This document shows positions 42,874-51,442 of a stretch of 64,000 bases of DNA, in pieces. The position numbers and the translations under genes were made by a program. How positions within the stretch are numbered: position 1 is the first letter of the stretch; each line of letters starts with the position of its first letter. Under the pieces are notes generated by a model that was not told where the DNA came from, made no database searches, and saw nothing but the letters and a program-made list of their open reading frames with translations. The DNA is from Lacinutrix mariniflava (GTDB lineage: Bacteria > Bacteroidota > Bacteroidia > Flavobacteriales > Flavobacteriaceae). The stretch spans positions 744,001 to 808,000 of the forward strand of contig NZ_LIQG01000026.1 of NCBI RefSeq assembly GCF_001418015.1, given 5' to 3'.

Positions 42874-45135
42874 ATGAAATCTATAGTAAAAAACACAACT
42901 TTATTTTTAGTATTTACTGCAATAACTTTAAATGGTTTTGCGCAAGAAATTAAACAGGATTCAACAAAAGTAGAAGCCTTAAGTGAAGTGTTATTGTCTT
43001 CTACACGAGTAAAAGATAAGTCTCCTTTTGCGTTTACAAACATTACAAAAGAAGAAATCGAATCTACCAATTTAGGACAAGACTTACCTATCCTTTTAGA
43101 CCAATTACCATCGGTAGTAACAACTAGTGACGCTGGAGCAGGTGTTGGTTATACTGGAATTAGAGTGCGTGGAAGTGATGCTACAAGAGTTAATGTCACT
43201 ATTAACGGTATTCCATATAATGATTCCGAAAGCCAAGGTACATTTTGGGTGAATATGCCAGATTTTGTGTCTTCGGTTGAAGATATCCAATTGCAACGTG
43301 GTGTTGGAACCTCTACAAATGGTTCTGGTGCTTTTGGTGCCAGTTTGAACTTAAAAACTTTAAACCCTTCAAACAAAGGATATGCTTCTATTACAAACAC
43401 TGTTGGTTCTTATGGAACGAGCAAGCATAATGTAAGTTTTGGTTCTGGTATAAATAATAATTTTTATGCTGAAGGACGCTTATCTAAAATTAAAAGTGAT
43501 GGTTACATAGATCGTGCATCGTCAGATTTGTCTTCTTATTACGCAGAAGCAGGTTTTATAAATGATAATACATCTATAAAAGCTATTGTTTTTGGAGGTA
43601 AAGAAATTACTTATCAATCATGGTATGGTACGCCAGAAGCTGTTGTTAATAATGACAGAGAAGGTATTCAGGCTTTTATCGATAGAAACTTTCCGTCTGA
43701 TACAGAGGCTGAAAATCTTTTAAACTCAGGACGAACTTATAATTTTTACACCTACGATAATGAGGTTGATAATTATGAGCAAACACATTATCAATTGCAT
43801 TTATCTCATCAGTTTAATACTAATCTTTCTGGTAGTCTTTCTGGGAACTTTACAAAAGGAGATGGTTTCTTCGAGCAATATAAGGATGGTGAAAAATTAG
43901 GAGATTATTTTCCAAACAGTGCTAATGCGTCAGATGAAGGAGATGTTATTAGAAGACGTTGGTTAGACAACAATTTTACAGCTATTGTTTATTCTTTAAA
44001 TTATAAGAAAGAAAAACTAAACCTGTATTTAGGTGGTGGTTTTAATACTTATAAAGGTGATCACTTTGGTGAAGTTATTTGGGATTCTTTTGCTACAGCA
44101 ATACCTATTAGAGATCAATATTATTTCTCGGTTGGTAAAAAAACAGATTTTAGTACTTATGTAAAAGCAGAATACGATTTAAGCTCAAACCTATTCGCTT
44201 TTGTAGATTTACAATATAGAACGGTAGATTATGAGTCAGTTGGTACGAGTTCAGATTTGGTAGATATTAATGTAAAGCAAGACTATGGTTTTTTTAATCC
44301 TAAGTTTGGTTTAACCTATAATATTAATAACCATAGTAGTATTTATGGATCTTTTGCTGTTGCAAATAGAGAGCCAAATAGAGATGATTTAACTAAAAAT
44401 CCAATCACTCCAAAAGCCGAGCGTTTAAACGATTTTGAGTTTGGTTATAAACTGAAGGATGCTAATTATTATGCAAATGCTAATTTGTATTATATGAGTT
44501 ATAAAGACCAATTAGTACTTACCGGAGATTTAGACGATGTTGGAGATCCTATTAGACAAAACGTAGATAAAAGTTTTAGAGCTGGTATAGAATTACAGGC
44601 TGGTTATAAGTTTAGTAATAAATTAAGAATCGATGCTAATGCAACATTTAGCCAAAACCAAATTGAAGATTTCGATTATATTGTTTACGATACGCAGTAC
44701 GATGCAGATACGTTTTCGACAGTGTCTTACGAGCCGGTTGTAACTAATTTTAAAGATACGGATATTTCATTTTCACCTAGTGTTATTGCTGGTGGAACGC
44801 TTACTTATTCACCTGTTAAAAATCTTAATTTAGGATTTGTAACTAAGTATGTAGGGAAACAGTTTTTAGATAATACGTCTAGCGACTCTAAAAGCATACC
44901 TTCTTATTTAGTAAATAATATTAATGCATCTTATAAAATTAATCCAAAATGGATAAAGGAAATTGCCTTTAATTTATTGGTAAATAATATTTTTAATAAA
45001 GAATATGTGTCTAACGGTTACACGTATAGTTATTTTTATAGACCAGAAAATTCTGGTGATGCAGCAGTGACTGAGAATTTTTATTATCCTCAAGCAAAAA
45101 CAAATTTTTTATTAGGGATGACACTAAAATTCTAA
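42874..45135 (+). CDS. TonB-dependent receptor under TPP control, likely thiamine uptake
   Basis: A 753-residue outer-membrane receptor. Signal peptide (KSIVKNTTLFLVFTAITLNGFAQE), a TonB-box-like stretch (LSEVLLSSTRVKDKSPFAFTNI), plug (LLDQLPSVVTTSDAGAGVGYTGIRVRGSD; TINGIPYNDSESQGTFWVNMPDF) and a barrel ending KTNFLLGMTLKF. No carboxypeptidase-like N-terminal domain. A TPP riboswitch in its leader makes thiamine, or a precursor, the probable cargo. The transcript ends at a strong terminator, so it is a single-gene unit. Confidence 0.94.
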   Translation: MKSIVKNTTLFLVFTAITLNGFAQEIKQDSTKVEALSEVLLSSTRVKDKSPFAFTNITKEEIESTNLGQDLPILLDQLPSVVTTSDAGAGVGYTGIRVRGSDATRVNVTINGIPYNDSESQGTFWVNMPDFVSSVEDIQLQRGVGTSTNGSGAFGASLNLKTLNPSNKGYASITNTVGSYGTSKHNVSFGSGINNNFYAEGRLSKIKSDGYIDRASSDLSSYYAEAGFINDNTSIKAIVFGGKEITYQSWYGTPEAVVNNDREGIQAFIDRNFPSDTEAENLLNSGRTYNFYTYDNEVDNYEQTHYQLHLSHQFNTNLSGSLSGNFTKGDGFFEQYKDGEKLGDYFPNSANASDEGDVIRRRWLDNNFTAIVYSLNYKKEKLNLYLGGGFNTYKGDHFGEVIWDSFATAIPIRDQYYFSVGKKTDFSTYVKAEYDLSSNLFAFVDLQYRTVDYESVGTSSDLVDINVKQDYGFFNPKFGLTYNINNHSSIYGSFAVANREPNRDDLTKNPITPKAERLNDFEFGYKLKDANYYANANLYYMSYKDQLVLTGDLDDVGDPIRQNVDKSFRAGIELQAGYKFSNKLRIDANATFSQNQIEDFDYIVYDTQYDADTFSTVSYEPVVTNFKDTDISFSPSVIAGGTLTYSPVKNLNLGFVTKYVGKQFLDNTSSDSKSIPSYLVNNINASYKINPKWIKEIAFNLLVNNIFNKEYVSNGYTYSYFYRPENSGDAAVTENFYYPQAKTNFLLGMTLKF

Positions 45136-45155
45136 ATAGAAAATTACTTTAATAG

Positions 45156-45182
45156 AAAAAGCGGCATGATGCCGCTTTTTTT
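45156..45182 (+). terminator. Terminator of the TPP-controlled receptor gene
   Basis: AAAAAGCGGCA pairs with TGCCGCTTTTT, followed by T residues. Confidence 0.92.
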
Positions 45183-45330
45183 ATTGTAAAAAGTATAGAA
45201 ATGGCATCTTTTTTTATGTCAGTTCTAGTGTTTTGTGAAGCATGATCAAAATGTATCGAAGACAAGTAAAAAGGATATAACGGATAGCCTGTTTTTTAAT
45301 GCTACTAATAGCATTGAAAATTTGCTCTAA

Positions 45331-45807
45331 TTAATTATAAACACGAATTATACTTCCGTTTACTTCTACGCGATAGCGAACCATTGTGTATTGTCCTGTA
45401 GTACCTGACAGTGGGACTCCGCCAGATAAAATATCGTAAGAATTACCGTCGTCACAAGAACAAGTAGCTACTGTGCTTATTGATGCTATAGTTCCAGGAT
45501 TATCTAGTTCAAATAAAGAGCAAGATGCTATTTGGTGATTAGGATCACTATATTCGAAAGCACTGTAGTTATTGAAACCAGTATTTATTACCACGATGCC
45601 ATTTATACCGTAATTAGGAACATATATAGCATTAGTGTCAAAATCTAATTGACCATAAATCCCTCCTAACTGCATGTTAATTTGGTTTCCCGTATTAAAA
45701 CTAGCATTTGGAATATAAGGATTGTTATTTTGGTTGTCATCATTCTTACTGCAAGAGCTAAGTATAAGACCAATAAATAAGGAGAATAATAGTGTTTTAA
45801 ATTTCAT
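45331..45807 (-). CDS. Rieske-like lipoprotein lacking full cluster ligands
   Basis: A 158-residue lipoprotein (lipobox ILSSC, Cys19). The mature part resembles small Bacteroidota lipoproteins of Rieske fold: it ends YRVEVNGSIIRVYN, with earlier IVVINTGFNNYSAFEYSDPNHQIASCSLF and ATCSCDDGNSYDILSG in the two cluster-loop positions. A true Rieske centre needs CxH in each loop; here the loops are NH..SCS and CSCDDG, so binding of a 2Fe-2S cluster is doubtful. Function unknown. Confidence 0.65.
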   Translation of the reverse strand: MKFKTLLFSLFIGLILSSCSKNDDNQNNNPYIPNASFNTGNQINMQLGGIYGQLDFDTNAIYVPNYGINGIVVINTGFNNYSAFEYSDPNHQIASCSLFELDNPGTIASISTVATCSCDDGNSYDILSGGVPLSGTTGQYTMVRYRVEVNGSIIRVYN

Positions 45808-45850
45808 TTTTTAACTTTTTTATAGCAGTGCAATTTACAACAAAAGTAAG

Positions 45851-45877
45851 TTGCGAATTAAATATTTTGTATATTTG
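45851..45877 (+). promoter_or_regulatory. Promoter of greA
   Basis: TTG at 45851 and TATATTTG at 45870-45877, 16 bases apart, slightly shorter than the usual spacing. Confidence 0.5.
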
Positions 45878-45883
45878 TATTAC

Positions 45884-45909
45884 AATCTCGTGTATGCGAG
45901 ATTTTTTTT
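45884..45909 (+). promoter_or_regulatory. Terminator-like hairpin at the 5' end of the greA transcript
   Basis: AATCTCG (45884-45890) pairs with CGAGATT (45897-45903) and a T run follows at once. It lies just after the promoter and about 90 bases before greA, so it could be an attenuator or a small transcript. Confidence 0.5.
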
Positions 45910-45999
45910 ATGCTGAATCAATTTTGATACCTTTTGTTTTGAATAACACAAAAGCAAAGACTTAAATTGATTTAGATATAGTATCTAAACGAAAAAATT

Positions 46000-46473
46000 A
46001 TGAGTAAAGTATCATATTATACAGAAGAAGGTTTAAAAAAATTAAGAGCAGAATTAGCGCAGTTAAAAGATGTTGAGCGTGTAAAGGCTAGTAATGCAAT
46101 TGGAGAAGCACGTGATAAAGGTGATTTAAGTGAAAATGCCGAGTACGATGCTGCCAAAGAAGCGCAAGGCATGCTAGAAATGAAAATTTCTAAATTAGAA
46201 GACCAATTGGCTGGAGCTCGTGTTATTGATGAGTCGCAAATGGATACTTCAAAAATCTTGGTACTTTCTATTGTAAAAATTAAAAACCAAACCAATGGTA
46301 TGGAACTTAATTACACATTGGTTGCAGACGGAGAAGCAGATTTAGCTGCTGGTAAAATATCTGTAAACTCTCCAATAGGTCAAGGTTTATTAGGTAAAAC
46401 TGTTGGTGATGTAGCAGAGATAACAGTGCCAAGTGGTATTATAAAATTTGATATTATCGAAATTTCAAGATAA
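46000..46473 (+). CDS. greA: Transcription elongation factor GreA
   Basis: A 157-residue Gre factor that helps RNA polymerase cleave backtracked transcripts. The N-terminal coiled coil is visible (YTEEGLKKLRAELAQLKDVER; GDLSENAEYDAAKEAQGMLE with the acidic tip) and the C-terminal globular domain has SPIGQGLLGKTVGD. Its leader contains a terminator-like hairpin. Confidence 0.97.
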   Translation: MSKVSYYTEEGLKKLRAELAQLKDVERVKASNAIGEARDKGDLSENAEYDAAKEAQGMLEMKISKLEDQLAGARVIDESQMDTSKILVLSIVKIKNQTNGMELNYTLVADGEADLAAGKISVNSPIGQGLLGKTVGDVAEITVPSGIIKFDIIEISR

Positions 46474-46484
46474 TTTTAGTCTTT

Positions 46485-46498
46485 CGCTTTCGCGGAAA
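46485..46498. repeat. CGCTTTCGCGGAAA word, copy 2
   Basis: Exact 14-base copy, 12 bases after the greA stop, same orientation as the copies at 39214 and 49394. Confidence 0.55.
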
Positions 46499-46620
46499 AA
46501 CTATGTGTTAAATAATATTCCTGTTTATTCTGAAATAATTTTCAGTTTAGCAGGATTCTTTTTTTTATCTTGAATTCTCAAAAGACCATGTAGGTCGAAA
46601 ATATATTTAAAAATAAAATT

Positions 46621-47010
46621 ATGGCATCTATATTCACGAAAATAGTTAATGGAGAAATTCCTTGTTATAAAGTTGCAGAAACTGATGAGTTTCTTGCTTT
46701 CTTAGATGTTAATCCAAATGCTAAAGGACACACATTATGTATTCCTAAAAAGGAAACTAATAAAATTTTCGATTTAGGTAAAGAGGAATATGCTCGTTTA
46801 ATGGAGTTTTCTAGACAGGTAGCAATTGCTTTAGAAAAAACGGTGCCGTGTAAACGTGTTGGTGTTTCTGTAATTGGTTTAGAAGTACCACATGTTCACG
46901 TACATTTAATACCATTAAATACAATGGACGATGCTCGTTTTACTAATAAAGTATCGCTTGAAAAAGCAGAGTTTAAAAGTTTAGCTAAGTCTATACAGGC
47001 AAATTTATAA
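46621..47010 (+). CDS. HIT-family nucleotide hydrolase/transferase
   Basis: A 129-residue HIT protein: IFTKIVNGEIPCYKV at the start and the catalytic histidine triad HVHVHLIP at residues 91-98. Family members hydrolyse purine nucleoside phosphoramidates. It overlaps the end of the convergent 46991 gene by 20 bases. Confidence 0.95.
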   Translation: MASIFTKIVNGEIPCYKVAETDEFLAFLDVNPNAKGHTLCIPKKETNKIFDLGKEEYARLMEFSRQVAIALEKTVPCKRVGVSVIGLEVPHVHVHLIPLNTMDDARFTNKVSLEKAEFKSLAKSIQANL

Positions 47011-47344
47011 GCACTAAAACAACTGCAGCGATTATTACAGCAGCAGTAATTCCAATAATAATCCAAAATAAGGAGTTGTATTTTTTTGATGCTTTTTTAG
47101 GAACAAAAGCCTTCATTTGGTACTCGTAAATGCGCTCGATATCTTCAGTCCAATTTACTGGGTAAATAGTTGTATCGCAAACATTACAATGCATTTCTGT
47201 AGCGATCTCTTGAGTTATAGATTTAGAAAATTTAGTTTCTATAAATTTTTGTTTAAAAGTAAGTTCTAAACCTTCTTTACTAAAACATTCTGGACAGTTA
47301 TTGTTTAAGGATACTTCCTTTACAGTAATAAGTTTTTCTCCCAT
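46991..47344 (-). CDS. Zinc-ribbon-like protein with C-terminal membrane anchor
   Basis: A 117-residue protein. Two Cys pairs (NNCPECFSKEGLEL and MHCNVCDTTIYP) suggest a treble-clef or zinc ribbon over residues 16-61; a C-terminal helix (LFWIIIGITAAVIIAAVVLVLINL) anchors it. It is encoded two bases after the sensor kinase gene, so they are likely made together. No family name; the pairing suggests a role linked to that kinase, but this is inference. Confidence 0.72.
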   Translation of the reverse strand: MGEKLITVKEVSLNNNCPECFSKEGLELTFKQKFIETKFSKSITQEIATEMHCNVCDTTIYPVNWTEDIERIYEYQMKAFVPKKASKKYNSLFWIIIGITAAVIIAAVVLVLINLPV

Positions 47345-47346
47345 AA

Positions 47347-48525
47347 CTAAACAGTTTTTAATGCAATTTGCATTATAGTTCCTTTGTCAATTTGAGATTG
47401 AGCAACTTTAATTTTACCGTCGTGAAAATCTTCTACTATGCGTCGAGCAAGAGATAGACCAAGTCCCCAACCACGTTTCTTCGTGGTGTAACCTGGTTCG
47501 AAAACACTTTTAAACTGACTTTTAGTTAAGCCTTTTCCTGTGTCGATAATATTAATTTTTACGTTGTTTTCTAACTGTGTCATTACTATAGTAAGATCGC
47601 CTTTACCTTTCATTGCATCGATAGCATTTTTTACTAAATTCTCGATAGTCCAACTGTATAATTGCGGATTCAAATTTACATAAATTGGAGCATCCGGAAG
47701 CTTTAAAGTAAAATTAATAAGTTTAGAAGATCTCGTTTTAAGATAATCGTAAGTATCTTGAGTTTCTTTTACAATATCTGTTTTTTTTAAGGTTGGAAGA
47801 GAGCCAATTTTACTAAAACGTTCCGTAATAGTTTGTAATCTGTCAATATCTTTTTCTATTTCTAGAATGTATTCTGGGTTTACGTTTTCTATTTTTAAAA
47901 TTTCAGCCCAACCAATTAAAGACGATAAAGGCGTTCCAATTTGATGTGCAGTTTCCTTTGCCATGCCAGACCATAATTTATTTTGTGCAGCAATTTTAGA
48001 GCTTCGGTAAAAGAAATAAACTACAGAAGCGAATAAGAAAATAATTAGTAAAAGCGCTAAAGGGTAAAATTTTAGTTTGTTTAATAATGGAGCATTACCA
48101 TAATATAATTTGCTGGCAAGTACTTTTTTTTGTGTTTTAGAATCTATATATGAAATTTCAATAGGCAAGTTTTCAGCTTCAAACTGCCTAATTAACTTTT
48201 CTTTATTTTTTTCAACATATTTAGAACCGTCTTCACCATTAAATTCAATATTGCTAAAGTTGCTAATTGTACCATCGACGTTAACAACTAAAATGGGAGT
48301 TGTAGTGTTGCTGTTTAGAATTTTAATTAGAAAATTAAAATTTGGATTGTTTTCGTCGTTAGAAAATATTTTTTGGGCGTTAGACCAAATTTCCATCTTA
48401 GCACGTTCTTCATCTTTAAATTTTTGAAAGAATGTATAGGTATTCCATAGAATCAAAGAAATGATTGCGAAAGAAGCGATTATTATAATCCAGCGAACAA
48501 GTTGTCTGTTTTTAGTGAAAAACAT
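47347..48525 (-). CDS. Membrane sensor histidine kinase without a nearby regulator
   Basis: A 392-residue kinase: two membrane helices (LVRWIIIIASFAIISLILWNTYTFF; YPLALLLIIFLFASVVYFFY) enclose a ~125-residue extracytoplasmic domain (PILVVNVDGTISNFSNIEF, PAS/Cache-like). The H-box is AKETAHQIGTPLSSLIGWAEIL; N-box WTIENLVKNAIDAM; G1 NIIDTGKGL; G2 KKRGWGLGLSLARRIV. No receiver gene is adjacent, so it is an orphan kinase in this window. The TAHQIGTPLSS box is a Bacteroidota type. Confidence 0.93.
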   Translation of the reverse strand: MFFTKNRQLVRWIIIIASFAIISLILWNTYTFFQKFKDEERAKMEIWSNAQKIFSNDENNPNFNFLIKILNSNTTTPILVVNVDGTISNFSNIEFNGEDGSKYVEKNKEKLIRQFEAENLPIEISYIDSKTQKKVLASKLYYGNAPLLNKLKFYPLALLLIIFLFASVVYFFYRSSKIAAQNKLWSGMAKETAHQIGTPLSSLIGWAEILKIENVNPEYILEIEKDIDRLQTITERFSKIGSLPTLKKTDIVKETQDTYDYLKTRSSKLINFTLKLPDAPIYVNLNPQLYSWTIENLVKNAIDAMKGKGDLTIVMTQLENNVKINIIDTGKGLTKSQFKSVFEPGYTTKKRGWGLGLSLARRIVEDFHDGKIKVAQSQIDKGTIMQIALKTV

Positions 48526-48630
48526 GTAGTAATTTTTGTGTTAAGATAATTAAAAACTATATAATGGGCTATTGTTAATAATATTGTACAAACGTATAAT
48601 AATCTTCTTTTAGTTCGGGTGTTAATTAAG

Positions 48631-48638
48631 TACATTTG
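48631..48638 (+). promoter_or_regulatory. -7 element of the flavin reductase-like gene
   Basis: TACATTTG fits TAnnTTTG and overlaps the longer frame's TTG start, which supports starting at 48657. Confidence 0.5.
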
Positions 48639-48656
48639 TGGAAAATATTAGAGCTA

Positions 48657-49511
48657 ATGACATCTTTTGAACCTAAAGACTTATCAACAGCAAAATTACA
48701 TGGTTATTTGTTAAGTGCAGTTGCACCAAGGCCAATAGCTTTTGCGAGTACTATAGACAAGAATGGGAATCCAAATTTGTCGCCATTTAGTTTTTTTAAT
48801 GTATTTAGTGCCAATCCGCCTATTTTAATTTTTTCTCCTGCGAGGCGTGTTAGAGATAATACAACAAAACATACTTTGGAAAATGCAGAAAGCACAAAAG
48901 AGGTCGTGATAAATGTTGTAAATTATAATATTGTACAACAAATGTCGCTAAGTAGTACAGAATATGCCGAAGGTGTAAACGAGTTTGATAAAGCAGGTTT
49001 AACAATGCTTAAAAGCGATATTGTAAAACCATTTCGTGTTGCAGAGTCACCTGTGCAATTTGAGTGTAAAATAAACGAAATTATAAAGTTAGGAACAGAA
49101 GGTGGAGCAGGTAATTTAATTATTTGCGAAGTTGTAAAGCTTCATATTAATGATACTGTTTTAAATGAAAGCGGAAGCATAGACCAAGAAAAGTTAGACT
49201 TAGTTGCTCGTGCAGGCGGAAGTTATTATAGTAGAGCAAAAACTGGTTTTTTTGAAATTCCGAAACCATTATCTACCTTAGGAATAGGAGTAGATGTGTT
49301 GCCAGAAGTTATTAAAAATAGTACAGTTTTAACAGGAAACGATTTGGGTTTACTGGGTAATGTAGAAGCGTTACCAACCAAAGAAGCTATTAACGCTTTC
49401 GCGGAAAAACATGACAATATTACATTAACTGAAGAGGAAAAGCATAAGAAGGCACAAAATTTGCTTAGTTTTGGTGATGTTGAAAGTGCATGGAAAGTAT
49501 TGTTATCGTAA
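48657..49511 (+). CDS. Flavin reductase-like/FMN-binding protein
   Basis: I start at the ATG at 48657 because the promoter element overlaps the earlier TTG. The 284-residue protein has a flavin-reductase-like FMN-binding domain in its first ~200 residues (SAVAPRPIAFASTIDKNGNPNLSPFSFFNVFSANPPILIFSP; VVINVVNYNIVQQM). The C-terminal region (TKEAINAFAEKHDNITLTEEEKHKKAQNLL) is helical. It contains one copy of the CGCTTTCGCGGAAA word. Substrate and partner oxygenase are not evident. Confidence 0.87.
   Translation: MTSFEPKDLSTAKLHGYLLSAVAPRPIAFASTIDKNGNPNLSPFSFFNVFSANPPILIFSPARRVRDNTTKHTLENAESTKEVVINVVNYNIVQQMSLSSTEYAEGVNEFDKAGLTMLKSDIVKPFRVAESPVQFECKINEIIKLGTEGGAGNLIICEVVKLHINDTVLNESGSIDQEKLDLVARAGGSYYSRAKTGFFEIPKPLSTLGIGVDVLPEVIKNSTVLTGNDLGLLGNVEALPTKEAINAFAEKHDNITLTEEEKHKKAQNLLSFGDVESAWKVLLS
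49394..49407. repeat. CGCTTTCGCGGAAA word, copy 3, inside a CDS
   Basis: Exact 14-base copy within the flavin reductase-like gene (encoding NAFAEK). Confidence 0.55.
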
Positions 49512-49556
49512 AATAGCAATAATAAATAAGACGAATATTTAATAATTATATAGATA

Positions 49557-49931
49557 ATGGAAGTACAAGGTAAAGTAAAATTAGTAGGAGAAACACAAAC
49601 GTTTGGAAGTAACGGTTTTAGAAAGAGAGAATTAGTTGTAACGACTGATGAGCAGTATCCTCAGCACATATTAGTGGAGTTTGTTCAAGATAAGTGCGAT
49701 TTATTAAACAATTATAAGGCAGGTCAAGATGTTAAAGTAAACATCAATTTACGTGGTAGAGAGTGGGTTAACCCTCAAGGAGAAACAAAATACTTTAACT
49801 CTATTCAAGGTTGGAGAATTGAAGGTGCACAAGCAGGAGCTCCTGCAGGAATGCCAGAAACACCTCCAGCTGCAGCTTTTGAGCCAGCAACAGATTTAAA
49901 AGAAGAAGATCACGACGATTTACCTTTCTAA
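49557..49931 (+). CDS. DUF3127 domain protein (OB-fold-like)
   Basis: A 124-residue protein: residues 1-85 form a DUF3127 domain (EVQGKVKLVGETQTFGSNGFRKRELVVTTDEQYPQHILVEF) that looks like an OB-fold, followed by an Ala/Pro-rich, acidic C-terminal tail (PPAAAFEPATDLKEEDHDDLPF). The acidic DDLPF end resembles the tail of SSB proteins that binds partners. Exact function unknown. Confidence 0.88.
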   Translation: MEVQGKVKLVGETQTFGSNGFRKRELVVTTDEQYPQHILVEFVQDKCDLLNNYKAGQDVKVNINLRGREWVNPQGETKYFNSIQGWRIEGAQAGAPAGMPETPPAAAFEPATDLKEEDHDDLPF

Positions 49932-49970
49932 ATCGTTTTTTTTGTTTCCACGGAAGCAGAAATTTCATAT

Positions 49971-50009
49971 AAAAACCTCGATAACGTAATAAGTTGTCGA
50001 GGTTTTTTT
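49971..50009 (+). terminator. Terminator after the DUF3127 gene
   Basis: AACCTCGATAAC (49974-49985) pairs with GTTGTCGAGGTT (49993-50004), one mismatch pair, then T residues. Confidence 0.9.
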
Positions 50010-50020
50010 ATTTTTAACAC

Positions 50021-50647
50021 ATGCATATACTAAACCAAAATATAGTATTCCCAAACGTGCAAGAAGCCGACGAAGAAGGTATGCTTGCTGTTGGTGGCGA
50101 TTTGTCCGTAAAGCGTTTATTGTTAGCTTACCAAAGTGGTATTTTTCCTTGGTTTAACGAGGATGAAGTTATTTTGTGGTGGTCTCCAGATCCTAGATTT
50201 GTACTTTTTCCAAATGAGTTAAAGGTGTCTAAAAGCATGAAGCAATTTCTTAGAAACTGTGATTACGAGATTACTATAAATAGAGACTTTAAATCTGTAA
50301 TTATAGAATGTGCTAAGGCAAAACGAGATGGGCAAGCTGGAACTTGGATTACAAATAACATGATTGATGCCTATTGTAAACTACACGAGCAAGGTGTTGC
50401 AAAATCTATTGAGGTTTGGAGAAACAACGAACTTGTAGGAGGATTTTACGGTGTAGATTTAAACAATGGAGTGTTTTGCGGTGAAAGTATGTTTGCCAAA
50501 GAAAGTAATGCAAGCAAAGCTGCTTTTATTACTTTTATTCAAAATACAGATTATAAATTAATCGATTGCCAAGTGTACACAAACCACTTAGCAAGCCTGG
50601 GAGCAAAGGATATTTCTAGGGATGAGTTTATGGAATATTTAAAGTAA
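50021..50647 (+). CDS. aat: Leucyl/phenylalanyl-tRNA-protein transferase
   Basis: A 208-residue Aat enzyme of the N-end rule: it adds Leu or Phe to N-terminal Arg or Lys. Motifs: EEGMLAVGGDLSVKRLLLAYQSGIFPWFNEDE, WWSPDPRF, GTWITNNMIDAYCKLHEQG, VGGFYGVDLNNGVFCGESMFA. All are diagnostic. It starts right after the DUF3127 terminator. Confidence 0.96.
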   Translation: MHILNQNIVFPNVQEADEEGMLAVGGDLSVKRLLLAYQSGIFPWFNEDEVILWWSPDPRFVLFPNELKVSKSMKQFLRNCDYEITINRDFKSVIIECAKAKRDGQAGTWITNNMIDAYCKLHEQGVAKSIEVWRNNELVGGFYGVDLNNGVFCGESMFAKESNASKAAFITFIQNTDYKLIDCQVYTNHLASLGAKDISRDEFMEYLK

Positions 50648-50652
50648 GAATA

Positions 50653-50760
50653 TGTCAGTTCGAGTGAAATTCTTTTTTAGAATTTTTTATCGAGAACCAT
50701 AAAGGTGTGAAGCTTCTCGATGGAATTTCTTATGCTTAAAAATGAGTAGAAATGACAATA
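50653..50760. repeat. Intergenic hairpin repeat, copy 1
   Basis: Contains ATCGAGAA (50689-50696) and TTCTCGAT (50714-50721) as hairpin arms, bracketed by TGTCAGTTCGAGTG on the left and AGAAATGACA on the right. A second hairpin with the same arms is at 52098-52146. Confidence 0.5.
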
Positions 50761-50773
50761 ATTTTCTATTTCA

Positions 50774-51337
50774 TTATACTTCATCATATCTAAAACAGCC
50801 AACTTCATGGTCATTAACCATTCCAGTGGCTTGCATAAAAGCATACATAACTGTGCTACCAACAAATTTAAAGCCTCGCTTTTTTAAATCTTTACTCAAA
50901 GCATCGCTTATAGGAGTATTTGGAGCAGCTTCTTTATAAACTCTTACTTTATTTTTTATCGTTTTACCATCTACAAAAGCCCAAATGTATTTGCTAAAAC
51001 TGCCAAATTCTTTTTGAATTTCTATAAATGCCTGCGCATTTGTAATAGCAGATTTTACCTTTAGTTTATTCCTAATAATCCCAGCATTTTGAAGCAGCTC
51101 TTCTTTTTTATCTTCATTATAGTTGGCAATTTTTTTATAATCGAAAAAATCGAAAGCCTCACGAAAATTTTCGCGTTTACGTAAAATAGTAATCCAACTC
51201 AAGCCAGCTTGAAAGGTTTCAAGAATTAAAAACTCGAATAATTGGTGGTCGTCGTATACTGGAACTCCCCATTCATTATCATGGTAAGCTTCGTATAATT
51301 CGTCGCCAGCACACCAACCGCATTTATGTTTTGTCAT
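50774..51337 (-). CDS. tag: DNA-3-methyladenine glycosylase I
   Basis: A 187-residue glycosylase that removes 3-methyladenine from DNA. Opening KHKCGWCAGDELYEAYHDNEWGVPVYDD, FEFLILETFQAGLSWITILRKRENF, and the C-terminal GFKFVGSTVMYAFMQATGMVNDHEVGC complete the Tag signature including its zinc ligands. Confidence 0.96.
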   Translation of the reverse strand: MTKHKCGWCAGDELYEAYHDNEWGVPVYDDHQLFEFLILETFQAGLSWITILRKRENFREAFDFFDYKKIANYNEDKKEELLQNAGIIRNKLKVKSAITNAQAFIEIQKEFGSFSKYIWAFVDGKTIKNKVRVYKEAAPNTPISDALSKDLKKRGFKFVGSTVMYAFMQATGMVNDHEVGCFRYDEV

Positions 51338-51442
51338 GGTATTTTATTTAATACTCACTATAGATTGTAAGGATTTTAAATTTATACTACTAATGTAACA
51401 ACTGTTACTTAATAATCACCAAGGTATCAGTATTTTTATACT

